64,000 bases of DNA, taken from positions 86,320 to 150,319 of the forward strand of contig JAGAJB010000017.1 of assembly GCA_017626295.1 (NCBI GenBank). The letters are read 5' to 3'. The notes under the pieces were generated by a model, which saw only the letters and a program-made list of their open reading frames with translations, ran no database searches and was not told the origin of the DNA. The position numbers and the translations under genes are program-made. Position 1 is the first letter of the stretch, and every line of letters begins with the position of its first letter. Below are positions 7,416 through 16,808 of this stretch, one piece after another. The stretch is from Clostridia bacterium. GTDB lineage: Bacteria; Bacillota; Clostridia; Oscillospirales; Acutalibacteraceae.

Positions 7416-9275
7416 ATGGAAAAAGAAAAGTTGTGTTTACGTTGCATGAGAAAAATCGGCAACAATACAATTTGTCCTTATTGTCGAAATGAGAGCAGTA
7501 AACCTCAGAAGGACCCTTATCTTCCGCTTAAAACAGTTGTGGGCGGCCGTTACCTTATAGGAAAACTCGTCAGCACAAACGGTGAGGGTTCTACTTACAA
7601 TGCTTTTGACCTTGAGGCAAAAAGACCTGTAACACTTCGTGAGTTGTATCCTAAGGGATTACTTACAAGGGGCGAGGGTAACTATTGCCTTGTTAACGTG
7701 GGTAAAGCATCTGAGTTCATTGACGCAAAGGATTCGTTCATAAAACTTTGGGATAAACTTTCTACCCTTAAAGGTTTTACTGCGCTTACTCCTGCAACCC
7801 ATGTTTTTGAAGATTTAGGTACTGTTTATGCCGTAAGCGAATTTTTGGGTGAGGGTCAGACTTTACGCGAATACCTGTTGGGAAAAGAACAGGGTTATAT
7901 ATCCTGGGATGAAGCAAGAGTTCTTTTTATGCCCGTGCTTTCCGCTATGGGCGCTCTTCACAATGCAGGTATTATTCACGGCGGAATTTCTCCCACTAAC
8001 CTTGTTATAGATGCTAACGGCAAAATGAGGATTACAGGTTACTGTATTCCCGAAATGCGTACAGAAAAAAGCGGTATGGAAAGCGAATTGTTTGACGGCT
8101 ACGCAGCGGTTGAACAGTACGGTTTCAGTAACGGTTTAGGAACGTATTCCGATATTTACGCTTTCGCTGCCGTTCTTTACAGAGCACTTATCGGCAGTAC
8201 GCCTATAAGTGCCGCATCAAGACTCACTAACGACAAATTGATGATTCCCGGAAAATTTGCAGAGCAACTTCCTGCGTATGTTATAAACGCGCTTGTTAAT
8301 GCATTGCAGATTCTTCCCGAGGACAGAACAGAAACGGTGGAAGACCTCAGAGATGAACTTTCCGCTTCACCCGCCGCAGCAGGTACTGCCGCACAAGCTT
8401 ACTCTTCCCTTTATGCTTCACATGAGGATGATTACGAGGATGACACTCCTTCTGCACCGCCTCTTTCGGATGATGAGGACGGCGAGTATGAGGAACACGA
8501 AGAGGAAGAAAGCACAGGTCTTAAAAAGAGCACAATCGTTGCTTTTGTTGTAAGTGCTGTTGTGTGTCTTGCTGTTCTTATCGGTGTATTGGTCGGTTTC
8601 AAAGGTTGTTCCGGCGGAGATACTGATAATACAACAACATCTCTCGAAGACGGTATTACAACCGAAGAAAACGCTGAAACAGAGGGTGAAACCGAAATCG
8701 GTAACGTTTCAATCAAAATACCCAATTTCGTAGGCAAGTTCTACGACGATATTAAAGACGACGATAAATATAAACAGGTTCTTAAGTTTGAAACAGAGTA
8801 TGTTGACAGTAAAGAAGAACGCGGTAAAATTATTTCTCAGTCTTTAAATGCAGGTACAGAGGTTACGTCACTTAATCCCCGTACTATTACCCTTAAAATC
8901 AGTGACGGACTTGAAGTGCCGGACGTTGTAGGTAAATCAATGAAAGATGCTATTGATATACTCAAAGGCGAAGGTTTTAAGAATATTAAAACCGAGTCAG
9001 GTAAAGTAGCAAGTAATTCTGCCGAATCAAATTCTGTTTACAGAGTTGTTTTCGATGACCCCGAGTCAAACGACTGGGCGGAGATTCCCGATGACAGAAG
9101 GCTTTCCGCAACGGATACCCTTATTATTTACTATTACGGTGAATATGCGCAATCAACTACTGCCACACAGCCTGAAACTACCGAAGCAACCACTCAGCAA
9201 ACAGAACCCGATACTACCGGAGAGGATACTGCTGTAAATTCGGGCGAAGAATCTGTTTCTGCAGATAACGAATAA
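7416..9275 (+). CDS. Membrane pseudokinase with zinc ribbon and two PASTA domains
   Basis: 619 residues. N-terminal zinc ribbon (CLRCMRK...CPYC, residues 7-23), kinase-fold region about 40-310, acidic linker, one transmembrane helix (about 371-394), two extracellular PASTA-like modules (about 430-500 and 502-577) and a Thr/Glu-rich tail. The layout matches PrkC/Stk1-type kinases that sense muropeptides, but key residues are gone: the VAIK lysine region reads VTLRE, the HRD loop reads HGGISPTN and no DFG is seen (ITGYC). It is therefore probably inactive and acts as a scaffold or sensor. It is co-directional with the coiled-coil gene. Confidence 0.85.
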   Translation: MEKEKLCLRCMRKIGNNTICPYCRNESSKPQKDPYLPLKTVVGGRYLIGKLVSTNGEGSTYNAFDLEAKRPVTLRELYPKGLLTRGEGNYCLVNVGKASEFIDAKDSFIKLWDKLSTLKGFTALTPATHVFEDLGTVYAVSEFLGEGQTLREYLLGKEQGYISWDEARVLFMPVLSAMGALHNAGIIHGGISPTNLVIDANGKMRITGYCIPEMRTEKSGMESELFDGYAAVEQYGFSNGLGTYSDIYAFAAVLYRALIGSTPISAASRLTNDKLMIPGKFAEQLPAYVINALVNALQILPEDRTETVEDLRDELSASPAAAGTAAQAYSSLYASHEDDYEDDTPSAPPLSDDEDGEYEEHEEEESTGLKKSTIVAFVVSAVVCLAVLIGVLVGFKGCSGGDTDNTTTSLEDGITTEENAETEGETEIGNVSIKIPNFVGKFYDDIKDDDKYKQVLKFETEYVDSKEERGKIISQSLNAGTEVTSLNPRTITLKISDGLEVPDVVGKSMKDAIDILKGEGFKNIKTESGKVASNSAESNSVYRVVFDDPESNDWAEIPDDRRLSATDTLIIYYYGEYAQSTTATQPETTEATTQQTEPDTTGEDTAVNSGEESVSADNE

Positions 9276-9290
9276 ATAGTAAAAAAACAC

Positions 9291-9319
9291 TTGACAAACA
9301 GTATATAAACTGATATTAT
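9291..9319 (+). promoter_or_regulatory. Promoter of the infC-rpmI-rplT operon
   Basis: TTGACA at 9291-9296 and TATTAT at 9314-9319 with a 17-base spacer; the start point is expected near 9326. Confidence 0.85.
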
Positions 9320-9325
9320 ATTTGA

Positions 9326-9454
9326 GCAATAAAGCAGAACTGTTCCGTTCTCACCAAACGAGCGCATTGTTTGGTCAATAGTCTCAGTATTTTAACGCAC
9401 TTAGTGCGTCATTGGGCTTGAACGGAATATTCCGTTCAAGCTTTTAATATTTTC
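9326..9454 (+). promoter_or_regulatory. infC leader with attenuator (L20-leader type)
   Basis: Hairpins: CCAAAC/GTTTGG (9354-9374), ACGCAC/GTGCGT (9395-9409) and a perfect 26-base palindrome (9416-9441) followed by TTTTAATATTTT, which is terminator-like. TTCCGTTC at 9343-9350 can pair with GAACGGAA at 9420-9427, so an alternative fold can break the terminator. Bacillus controls infC-rpmI-rplT through L20 binding such a leader; the same logic is inferred here. Confidence 0.75.
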
Positions 9455-9469
9455 AGGAGGTGCTTAGGT

Positions 9470-9985
9470 ATCAGCAAGGAAAATCAGATCAATGAGGAAA
9501 TCAGAGATAAAGAAGTAAGAGTTATTTCTGCACAGGGTGAGCAGGTTGGCATTATGTCAGCAAAAGAGGCTCTCGCATTAGCAGAAAAAAGCAACCTTGA
9601 CCTTGTTAAGATTGCTCCCGGCGCAAATCCGCCCGTCTGCAAAATTATGGACTACGGTAAGTTCCGTTTTGAGCAGGCTAAACGCGAAAAAGAAGCCAAG
9701 AAAAATCAAAAGGTTATGGACATTAAAGAAGTTCGTTTATCTTTGAACATTGACACAGGAGATTTTAACACTAAAGTAAACCACGCATTACGCTTTTTGC
9801 GTGATGGTAACAAGGTTAAAGTGTCTATTCGTTTCAGAGGCAGAGAGATGGCACACACTGAACACGGTCTTGACGTTATGCAACGCTTTGCAGAGGCTTG
9901 TTCCGAAAACGGCTCTGTTGAAAAAGCCGCTAAACTTGAAGGTCGCTCAATGCTTATGTTCCTTGTTCCCAAGGCATCCAAGTAA
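9470..9985 (+). CDS. infC: Translation initiation factor IF-3
   Basis: Binds the 30S subunit, blocks premature 50S joining and checks the start codon. 171 residues from the chosen start. The family N terminus ISKENQINEEIRDKEVRVIS is encoded upstream of the first ATG (9554), and the only sensible initiation codon is AUC at 9470, 7 bases after AGGAGGTG (9455-9462). No in-frame ATG, GTG or TTG lies between them. A rare start codon lets IF-3 repress its own translation, as known for the AUU codon of Escherichia coli infC. IF3-N and IF3-C domains are complete. Confidence 0.93.
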   Translation: MSKENQINEEIRDKEVRVISAQGEQVGIMSAKEALALAEKSNLDLVKIAPGANPPVCKIMDYGKFRFEQAKREKEAKKNQKVMDIKEVRLSLNIDTGDFNTKVNHALRFLRDGNKVKVSIRFRGREMAHTEHGLDVMQRFAEACSENGSVEKAAKLEGRSMLMFLVPKASK

Positions 9986-10009
9986 TTGCAATATTAAGGA
10001 GGATTTATC

Positions 10010-10207
10010 ATGCCCAAGATTAAAACACACTCAGGCGCTAAGAAGCGTTTCAAAATGTCTAAAAACGGCAAGCCCATCCGCGCACATGCTAACAAGTCTC
10101 ACATCCTTACCAAGAAGACTACAAAACGTAAAAGAGGTCTTCGCAAGACAAATGTTGCAGACGTTACAAATCAGAAGCAGATTAAACGTCTTATTCCCTA
10201 CAAATAA
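10010..10207 (+). CDS. rpmI: 50S ribosomal protein L35
   Basis: 65 residues, very basic, begins [15 protein letters not shown], the L35 signature. AAGGAGG precedes the ATG. It lies between infC and rplT in the usual order and is presumably governed by the same leader. Confidence 0.98.
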   Translation: MPKIKTHSGAKKRFKMSKNGKPIRAHANKSHILTKKTTKRKRGLRKTNVADVTNQKQIKRLIPYK

Positions 10208-10233
10208 TTAACGGTAAACGGAGGTAACTTACA

Positions 10234-10587
10234 ATGGCACGTATAAAAGGTGCGATGATGACTCGCAAAAGAAGAAATAAAGTTCTCAAACTTGCTAAAG
10301 GCTACTATGGTTCAAAGAGCAAACTTTTCAAGACTGCTAAACAGGCAGTTATGAAAAGCGGTAACTACGCTTACATCGGCCGTAAACAGAAAAAGAGAGA
10401 TTTCCGTCGTCTTTGGATTACAAGAATCTCTGCTGCTTGCAAAATGAACGGTATCAACTATTCAACATTCATCAACGGTCTTAAAAAAGCAGGCATCGAA
10501 CTCAACAGAAAGATGCTCTCAGAGATCGCTATTGCAGATCCCGAAGGCTTTGCAGCACTTGTTGAAAAGGCAAAAGCAGCCCTCTAA
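10234..10587 (+). CDS. rplT: 50S ribosomal protein L20
   Basis: 117 residues, normal length; begins [26 protein letters not shown] and contains the SRLW-equivalent segment FRRLWITRI. An early assembly protein of the 50S subunit and, in Bacillus, the repressor that binds the infC leader. It is followed by a strong terminator. Confidence 0.98.
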   Translation: MARIKGAMMTRKRRNKVLKLAKGYYGSKSKLFKTAKQAVMKSGNYAYIGRKQKKRDFRRLWITRISAACKMNGINYSTFINGLKKAGIELNRKMLSEIAIADPEGFAALVEKAKAAL

Positions 10588-10600
10588 TAATCGGTTATTG

Positions 10601-10640
10601 CGCCCGACCAATTTTATTTTGGTCGGGCGTTAGATGTTTT
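10601..10640 (+). terminator. Terminator of infC-rpmI-rplT operon
   Basis: Ten-base GC-rich arms 10601-10610 and 10620-10629 around an AT loop, then TTAGATGTTTTT. Confidence 0.85.
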
Positions 10641-10659
10641 TGTAGTAGGGGGAATTGTT

Positions 10660-11445
10660 ACGGAAAAAATTACAAGTAAGGCAAATGACCGCGTCAAATA
10701 TGCGGTGAAACTTCGCGAAAAAGACAGTTTCAGAAAATCAGAAGGACTGTTTTTTATAGAGGGCGCAAGGCTTTGTGCAGACGCTGCTTTAAGTTCTGTA
10801 AAAATAAAAGAACTTTATGTTACGGAAAGCGCAAGGGTTAAATATTCCGAGTATGTACGTTTGGCGGAAAATGTGGCTGAGCGTAGTTTCCTTGTGTCTG
10901 AAGAAGTGGCTGAAAAACTAAGTGATACAAAGAATCCTCAAGGGGTTTTCTGTATCTGCAAAATGCTTGACAAAAATGCAAATATAGGTAAAATAAAATA
11001 CAATGGGAAATATATTGCCTTGGAAAACGTATCTAATCCGTCAAACTTCGGCGCAGTTGTAAGAACCGCCGAGGCTGTCGGACTTGACGGCGTTATTGTA
11101 AGCGGTGGTTGTGATATATATAACCCCAAATCACAACGTGCTGCAATGGGCTCGCTGTTCAGACTCAATATTGTTGAAGTTGACGATTTACCCGATTTTC
11201 TTAAAAGCCTTGCTGAAAACGGTATGTCGGTTTATGCAGGTGTACCTGACAGTAATGTGGAGAAAATCACAGAAGTAGATATGAAGAACGGTGTTGTTAC
11301 CGTAATCGGCAATGAGGGTAACGGTATAAGTGACGCGACTAAAAAAGCATCAACAAAACTCGTTACAATTCCCATGCAAGGTAGGGCAGAGTCCCTTAAT
11401 GCTGCGGCAGCGGCATCAATTATGATTTGGGAAATGATGAGATGA
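10660..11445 (+). CDS. SpoU/TrmH-family RNA 2'-O-methyltransferase (start codon atypical)
   Basis: SPOUT-fold RNA ribose methylase, probably acting on rRNA or tRNA. Motifs: NVSNPSNFGAVVRTAEAVG (motif 1), VTVIGNEGNGIS (motif 2) and IPMQGRAESLNAAAAASIM (motif 3), preceded by an N-terminal RNA-binding domain with FFIEG. Family proteins begin about xxITSxxNxxVK. That sequence is encoded from 10660, after an AGGGGG at 10647-10652, but the codons there are ATT GTT ACG GAA, with no ATG, GTG or TTG. The first standard start is GTG 10705, which would cut off 15 conserved residues. ACG 10660 (7-base spacing) is my best guess. The stop overlaps dprA by 4 bases. Confidence 0.85.
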   Translation, partial: TEKITSKANDRVKYAVKLREKDSFRKSEGLFFIEGARLCADAALSSVKIKELYVTESARVKYSEYVRLAENVAERSFLVSEEVAEKLSDTKNPQGVFCICKMLDKNANIGKIKYNGKYIALENVSNPSNFGAVVRTAEAVGLDGVIVSGGCDIYNPKSQRAAMGSLFRLNIVEVDDLPDFLKSLAENGMSVYAGVPDSNVEKITEVDMKNGVVTVIGNEGNGISDATKKASTKLVTIPMQGRAESLNAAAAASIMIWEMMR

Positions 11446-12647
11446 GTATTTGTCCGTCTGAATATTGGATATGGCTTCAAACGGCGTTGGGCGCAGGTGC
11501 GCAGACGTCGGAAATTCTCGCATATTTTGAAACTCCGGAGAAACTCTATCTTGCTGGTTCTCACGAGTGGCGTTTATCGGGTCTTTTTACGGAGAAAAAG
11601 ATAGAAGCCTTGAAAAATTCCACTCCTTCCCAGACAGGTGCGGTTTTTAAAGAATGTCGGGAAAAGGGTTACACGATAATAACGCCCGATAGCGATTATT
11701 ACCCGCAAAGGTTGGCTGAATTATCAAATATGCCCTTAGTCCTTTACGGCATAGGCGATTGTTCCGTGCTGAAAGATACTGTGTCTGTGGGTATCGTGGG
11801 TACAAGGAATGCAAGTAATTACGGCATAGAAACTGCCCAGAAACTTTCTTACCGTCTGGCACAGGCAGGTGCTACAATAGTAAGCGGCGGCGCTTTGGGT
11901 ATAGACAGCGAAGCCCACGCAGGCGCAATGCTTGCAAAAGGCAGAACTTTCGCATTTTTAGGTTGCGGTCTTTCTTACGATTATCTGAAGGAAAATGCAC
12001 CCTTGCGCAGAGCCATAACAAGATACGGCGCAGTTTTTTCGGAATATCAACCCTTTACACCGCCTTCAAAGGCTACGTTTCCAATACGTAACCGACTTAT
12101 TTCCGGTGCATCTTTGGGAATAGTTGTTATTGAAGCAGGTGTAAAAAGCGGTTCTCTTATTACGGCTAATTGTGCTCTTGACCAGGGTAAAGATGTTTTT
12201 GCCGTACCCGGTGATATAGTCCGTTCCTCATTTGACGGAACAAACCACCTTATAAAAAACGGTGCAAAACCCGTTTTCTCAGCCGAAGATATACTTAGTG
12301 AATACGAATATCTTTACGGCGACTTGTTTGATATAGAAAAAGCAAGTAAACCGTTGAGCGAAGTTCAGTATGTGGACTATCGCAAACCAAAGGCAAAAAG
12401 GGAAAATACAACCCCTGCGCCTATACCGCAAGAGAAAAAGATGCCTGTAAAAAGGCAAGAACTCGGTGACGATGTTTCTGAAGATGCAAAAGTAATTTAC
12501 AAAGCATTAAACGAAGAACCTATGCATATTGATGATATCGTCAGAGTAACAGGAATGAAAATGAATATTGTCCTGTCATCTTTAACGGAACTTGAACTTA
12601 TCGGAGCCGTGGAACAGGTAACAGGCAAAAAATATAAATTGAGTTAA
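11442..12647 (+). CDS. dprA: DNA processing protein DprA
   Basis: Loads RecA onto incoming single-stranded DNA during transformation; widespread even in species not known to be competent. 401 residues: N-terminal SAM/HhH-like region, Rossmann domain with VGIVGTRNASNYG, VSGGALGIDSEAHAGAM, NRLISGASLGIVVIEAG and SGSLITANCALDQGKDVFAVPG, then a linker and C-terminal winged helix (AKVIYKALNEEPMHIDDIVR). ATG 11442 overlaps the previous stop as ATGA. dprA followed by topA is a standard Firmicutes pair. Confidence 0.96.
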   Translation: MSICPSEYWIWLQTALGAGAQTSEILAYFETPEKLYLAGSHEWRLSGLFTEKKIEALKNSTPSQTGAVFKECREKGYTIITPDSDYYPQRLAELSNMPLVLYGIGDCSVLKDTVSVGIVGTRNASNYGIETAQKLSYRLAQAGATIVSGGALGIDSEAHAGAMLAKGRTFAFLGCGLSYDYLKENAPLRRAITRYGAVFSEYQPFTPPSKATFPIRNRLISGASLGIVVIEAGVKSGSLITANCALDQGKDVFAVPGDIVRSSFDGTNHLIKNGAKPVFSAEDILSEYEYLYGDLFDIEKASKPLSEVQYVDYRKPKAKRENTTPAPIPQEKKMPVKRQELGDDVSEDAKVIYKALNEEPMHIDDIVRVTGMKMNIVLSSLTELELIGAVEQVTGKKYKLS

Positions 12648-12682
12648 ATACCCACTTTAGTGAAAATGAAAGGATGAAGCAA

Positions 12683-14803
12683 ATGTCAAAACTCGTTATC
12701 GTGGAGTCTCCTGCTAAGGCAAAGACTATTAAAAAATACCTTGGAAACGATTATGATGTTGTAGCATCTATGGGTCATATCAGAGATTTACCCGCTGCAA
12801 AACTCAGCGTTGAAGTAAAAAATGATTTTGCTCCTAAATATGCAATTATCAAAGGCAAAGAAAAACTTGTAAAGGAACTTAAAGAGCGCGTCGGACAAAG
12901 CGATGCTGTTTTCCTCGCAACTGACCCGGACCGTGAAGGAGAAGCAATTTCATGGCATCTTGCAACTGTTCTCGGTCTTGACCTTAACGAGAAAAACAGA
13001 GTTAAATTTAACGAAATTAACGAAACAAGCGTAAAACGCGGAATCAGTAACCCGGAAGTTGTGGATATGGGTCTTGTTGATGCTCAGCAGGCACGCCGTA
13101 TTCTCGACAGACTTGTAGGTTACAGACTCAGTCCCTTTATTTCTCAGAAAATAAGGCGCGGTCTTTCTGCGGGACGTGTTCAGAGCGTTGCTGTGCGCCT
13201 TATTGTTGACCGCGAGGATGAAATTGCAAAGTTCAATCCCGAAGAATATTGGTCAATTGACGCTAAATTTTCCTCCGGCAGAAGAAGTTTCTCGGCTTCT
13301 CTTACCGCTGACGAAAAGGGCAAAGTCAAAATCGAAAATAAAGAACAGGCAGATACTTTCCTTTCAAGACTTGACGGCGCAGTTTATACTGCTGCATCAG
13401 TTAAAAAAGGTACACGTAAAAAACAACCTTCGCCTCCCTTTATTACCTCCTCAATGCAACAGGATTCTTCCCGTAAACTTAACTTCCAGGCACAGAAAAC
13501 AATGAAACTTGCACAGGAACTTTACGAAGGTGTCGATGTTGAAGGTTTCGGAATGACAGGTCTTATAACTTATATGAGAACAGACTCACTCCGTATCTCT
13601 GAAGAAGCAAGAGCAGCGGCGAATAACTTTATTACGGAAAACTACGGCGCAAAGTATCTTCCCGAGAAACCCCGTTATTTCAAAACAAGGTCAAACGCTC
13701 AGGACGGCCACGAAGCAATAAGACCCACTAATATTGCAATAACTCCCCAGATTGCTAAGAAGAGCCTTTCAAATGACCAGTACAAACTCTATAACCTTAT
13801 TTGGTGCAGATATGTTGCAAGCCTTATGGCTCCCTGCGTACAGGATACAGTTAAGGTTGAAATAAATGCAGAAAAAGACGGTGTGGACGGATACTGTGTA
13901 TTCTCCGCAAGCGGTTATTCAATTAAATTTGACGGCTTTACAGCACTTTATGAAGATGCAGTTGATGACGGCGACAGCGCAAGCACATTCCCCGAAATCA
14001 AAGTCGGTGAAGCAGTTAAACTTAAAGAACTTAACGGCAATCAGCACTTTACTCAGCCTCCGGCACATTACACGGAAGCATCACTTATTAAAACTCTTGA
14101 AGAAACAGGTGTGGGACGTCCCAGCACATACGCTTCTATCGTAAGCACTATTATCAAGAGAGAATATGTTAAACGCGACGGTAAACTTCTTAAGGCTACC
14201 GAACTCGGTTGTGCAACTACTGCACTTCTTAAAGAGCGTTTCCAGAAAATTGTTAATACAAAATTCACCGCATCAATGGAAACAAAACTTGATGAAATTG
14301 ATGAGGGTAAATGCAATTATGTAGAAATGCTTCGTGAGTTTTATGATGACCTTGAAGGTTCGCTTTCAAAAGCAAAGAACGAAATGCAGGGTCAGAAAAT
14401 TCAACTTCAGGAAGATATTACCGACATAAAATGTGAAAACTGCGGCAGAAATATGGTTATAAAAACAGGCCGTTTCGGTAAATTCCTTGCTTGCCCAGGT
14501 TACCCCGAATGTAAGACAACAAAGCCGCTTGTAGAAGAAACAAATGCCGTTTGTCCCGAATGTGGCGGTAAGGTTATCGGTAAGAAATCCAAACGCGGTT
14601 ATCAGTTCTACGGTTGCAGTAATTATCCCGAATGTAACTTTATGACCTGGGATAAACCCACAGGTGAAAATTGTCCTAAGTGCGGTAAATCCTTGTTTAA
14701 AGGTAAGGGCGGAGTTATAACTTGCCCCGACGAAAAATGCGGATATTCTTTTAAAGCACCCCGTAAAAATGCAAAAAAATCACAGGAAGATGAAAATGAA
14801 TAA
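12683..14803 (+). CDS. topA: DNA topoisomerase I
   Basis: Relaxes negative supercoils by single-strand passage. 706 residues: Toprim domain (KLVIVESPAKAKTIKKYLG; DPDREGEAISWHL), the four-domain core with catalytic tyrosine in GLITYMRTDSLRIS, then three C-terminal Cys4 zinc ribbons (CENCGRNM..CPGYPEC, CPECGGKV..CSNYPEC, CPKCGKS..CPDEKC). ATG 12683 is preferred over ATG 12674 because GAAAGG then has a 9-base spacing and MSKLVIVESPAK fits the family. Confidence 0.97.
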   Translation: MSKLVIVESPAKAKTIKKYLGNDYDVVASMGHIRDLPAAKLSVEVKNDFAPKYAIIKGKEKLVKELKERVGQSDAVFLATDPDREGEAISWHLATVLGLDLNEKNRVKFNEINETSVKRGISNPEVVDMGLVDAQQARRILDRLVGYRLSPFISQKIRRGLSAGRVQSVAVRLIVDREDEIAKFNPEEYWSIDAKFSSGRRSFSASLTADEKGKVKIENKEQADTFLSRLDGAVYTAASVKKGTRKKQPSPPFITSSMQQDSSRKLNFQAQKTMKLAQELYEGVDVEGFGMTGLITYMRTDSLRISEEARAAANNFITENYGAKYLPEKPRYFKTRSNAQDGHEAIRPTNIAITPQIAKKSLSNDQYKLYNLIWCRYVASLMAPCVQDTVKVEINAEKDGVDGYCVFSASGYSIKFDGFTALYEDAVDDGDSASTFPEIKVGEAVKLKELNGNQHFTQPPAHYTEASLIKTLEETGVGRPSTYASIVSTIIKREYVKRDGKLLKATELGCATTALLKERFQKIVNTKFTASMETKLDEIDEGKCNYVEMLREFYDDLEGSLSKAKNEMQGQKIQLQEDITDIKCENCGRNMVIKTGRFGKFLACPGYPECKTTKPLVEETNAVCPECGGKVIGKKSKRGYQFYGCSNYPECNFMTWDKPTGENCPKCGKSLFKGKGGVITCPDEKCGYSFKAPRKNAKKSQEDENE

Positions 14804-16106
14804 TAAAACGGCCGTTGTAATAGGCGGCGGTCTTGCAGGTGTTGAGGCGGCGAAACAGTTAAGTAAAAAGGGCATAAAGGTAACACTTTATGAAATGAAA
14901 CCCAAAAAGTTTTCACCGGCTCACAAAAGCGAAAAACTTGCAGAACTTGTTTGCTCCAATTCGCTTAAAGCGGAGCGCGTAGGCTCAGCGGCAGGGCTTT
15001 TGAAAGCAGAAATGCGACTTTTCGGGTCTGTTTGCCTTGAGGCAGCAGATAAGGCAAAAGTTCCTGCAGGCGGTGCATTGGCAGTTGACAGAGATATTTT
15101 CTCACAGGAAATTACAAATGCTGTTGAAAGTGATAAAAACATCACTTTGGTACGCGAAGAAATAACTGAAATCCCAAAAGACAGCGTAGTTATCATTGCC
15201 GCAGGCCCTTTGATGTCTGATGGGTTGGCGGAAGAGGTGGGCAAACTCTGCGGCAGAGATTTCCTTTCTTTCTACGATGCGGCAGCACCTATTGTTACCG
15301 CTGACAGCATTGATATGGAAAACGCATTCACTCAGTCAAGGTATGACAGAGGCGGTGAGGATGACTATATTAACTGCCCTCTTGATAAAGCACAGTACGA
15401 AGAGTTTTATGAGGAACTTATAAATGCAGAAAGTGCAGAACTACACTCTTTCGATAAAAGAAAAGACGTTTACGAGGGTTGTATGCCCATTGAAGTTCTT
15501 GCATCCCGCGGAAAAGACGCAATGCGTTACGGCCCCTTAAAACCCGTTGGTCTTACAAATCCCAAAACCGGTCACAGACCTTGGGCAAATCTTCAGTTAA
15601 GAAAAGAAAACAAAGACGGTACTATGTACAATCTTGTAGGTTTTCAGACAAATCTTAAATTCCCCGAGCAGAAACGTGTTTTCTCAATGTTTCCGGCTCT
15701 TAAAAATGCCGAATTTGTGCGTTACGGTGTAATGCACAGGAATACATTCCTTAATTCACCCGGGCTTCTTTCTTACGATTTCAGTATGAAAAAAGAACCT
15801 CGCATATACTTTGCGGGTCAGATTTCCGGTGTTGAGGGGTATATGGAGTCGGCATCTTCGGGAATACTTGCAGGTTACAATGCCGCAAGGCGTATTTTAG
15901 GCGAAGAACCCATCCTTCTTCCTAAAATCACAATGCTCGGTGCACTTTCACAGTATATTTCGGATGAATCGGTCAAGCATTTTCAACCTATGGGTGCCGC
16001 ATTCGGCATAATTGACCCTCTCCCCGAACGCATAAAGGATAAAAAAGAGCGTTACGAAAAACTTGCACAAAGAAGTCTTGATTATTTTAAAAATATTGAA
16101 CTATAA
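14796..16106 (+). CDS. trmFO: Folate/FAD-dependent tRNA (uracil-54-C5)-methyltransferase TrmFO
   Basis: Makes ribothymidine 54 in the tRNA T loop using methylenetetrahydrofolate and FADH2. 436 residues. FAD-binding AVVIGGGLAGVEAAKQL at the N terminus, the GidA-like segment LVCSNSLKAE, and LVGFQTNLKFPEQKRVFSMF and FAGQISGVEGYMESASSG near the C terminus. ATG 14796 overlaps the topA stop; earlier in-frame ATGs lie within topA. The topA-trmFO order is typical of Firmicutes. Confidence 0.95.
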   Translation: MNNKTAVVIGGGLAGVEAAKQLSKKGIKVTLYEMKPKKFSPAHKSEKLAELVCSNSLKAERVGSAAGLLKAEMRLFGSVCLEAADKAKVPAGGALAVDRDIFSQEITNAVESDKNITLVREEITEIPKDSVVIIAAGPLMSDGLAEEVGKLCGRDFLSFYDAAAPIVTADSIDMENAFTQSRYDRGGEDDYINCPLDKAQYEEFYEELINAESAELHSFDKRKDVYEGCMPIEVLASRGKDAMRYGPLKPVGLTNPKTGHRPWANLQLRKENKDGTMYNLVGFQTNLKFPEQKRVFSMFPALKNAEFVRYGVMHRNTFLNSPGLLSYDFSMKKEPRIYFAGQISGVEGYMESASSGILAGYNAARRILGEEPILLPKITMLGALSQYISDESVKHFQPMGAAFGIIDPLPERIKDKKERYEKLAQRSLDYFKNIEL

Positions 16107-16136
16107 AATTTCGTTAAAACGAAATTGGAGGTAAAT

Positions 16137-16808
16137 ATGAGTATTATGGATTTTGAAGCAATTATAGGATATAACTTTAAAAATAAAGAATTGCTCAAAA
16201 CAGCACTTACCCATTCATCTTATGCAAACGAAAATAAATTACCCCACGATAATGAGCGTCTTGAATTTTTAGGCGATTCAGTTCTCGGTTTTGTTACTGC
16301 GGAATATCTTTTCGCAGAGTTTAAAAGTCGCCCCGAGGGTGAACTTACAAAACTCAGGGCAGCAGTTGTCTGTGAGAAATCACTTTTCAAATTCGCAGAA
16401 AAAATTTCTTTGGGCGAACATATTTTTATGGGCAGAGGCGAGGAACATTCGGGCGGCAGAAACAGGCCTTCCATTGTTTCCGACGCTTTTGAGGCTGTAA
16501 TTGCCGCAATGTATTTAGACGGCGGTATTGATGCAGTAAGGCCGTATATACTCGGATTTATTAAAGATGCCGTAAAGCGCGAAGCAAGTTTTAAAGATAA
16601 TAAGTCGCTTTTACAGGAAGAAATACAAAAAAATAAAGGTAATACCATTGTCTACGAGGAAATAGGCGAAAGCGGTCCCGACCACGAAAAAGTTTTCTCA
16701 TTTGTTGTAAAACTCAACGGTGAAATTATCGGCAAGGGTGAAGGCAAGAGCAAAAAAGAAGCCGAGCAGGCGGCGGCAGGCAATGCCCTTATGAGTATAA
16801 AAAAATGA
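16137..16808 (+). CDS. rnc: Ribonuclease III
   Basis: Double-strand-specific endoribonuclease that processes rRNA and structured RNAs. 223 residues: catalytic domain with NERLEFLGDSVLGFV and SDAFEAVIAAMYLDGG, which hold the metal-binding acidic residues, then a dsRNA-binding domain (EIIGKGEGKSKKEAEQAAAGNAL). ATG 16137 closely follows GGAGGT. The gap to trmFO is almost filled by a short palindrome around 16107-16126 (AATTTCGTT/AACGAAATT). No acpP lies upstream. Confidence 0.95.
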   Translation: MSIMDFEAIIGYNFKNKELLKTALTHSSYANENKLPHDNERLEFLGDSVLGFVTAEYLFAEFKSRPEGELTKLRAAVVCEKSLFKFAEKISLGEHIFMGRGEEHSGGRNRPSIVSDAFEAVIAAMYLDGGIDAVRPYILGFIKDAVKREASFKDNKSLLQEEIQKNKGNTIVYEEIGESGPDHEKVFSFVVKLNGEIIGKGEGKSKKEAEQAAAGNALMSIKK

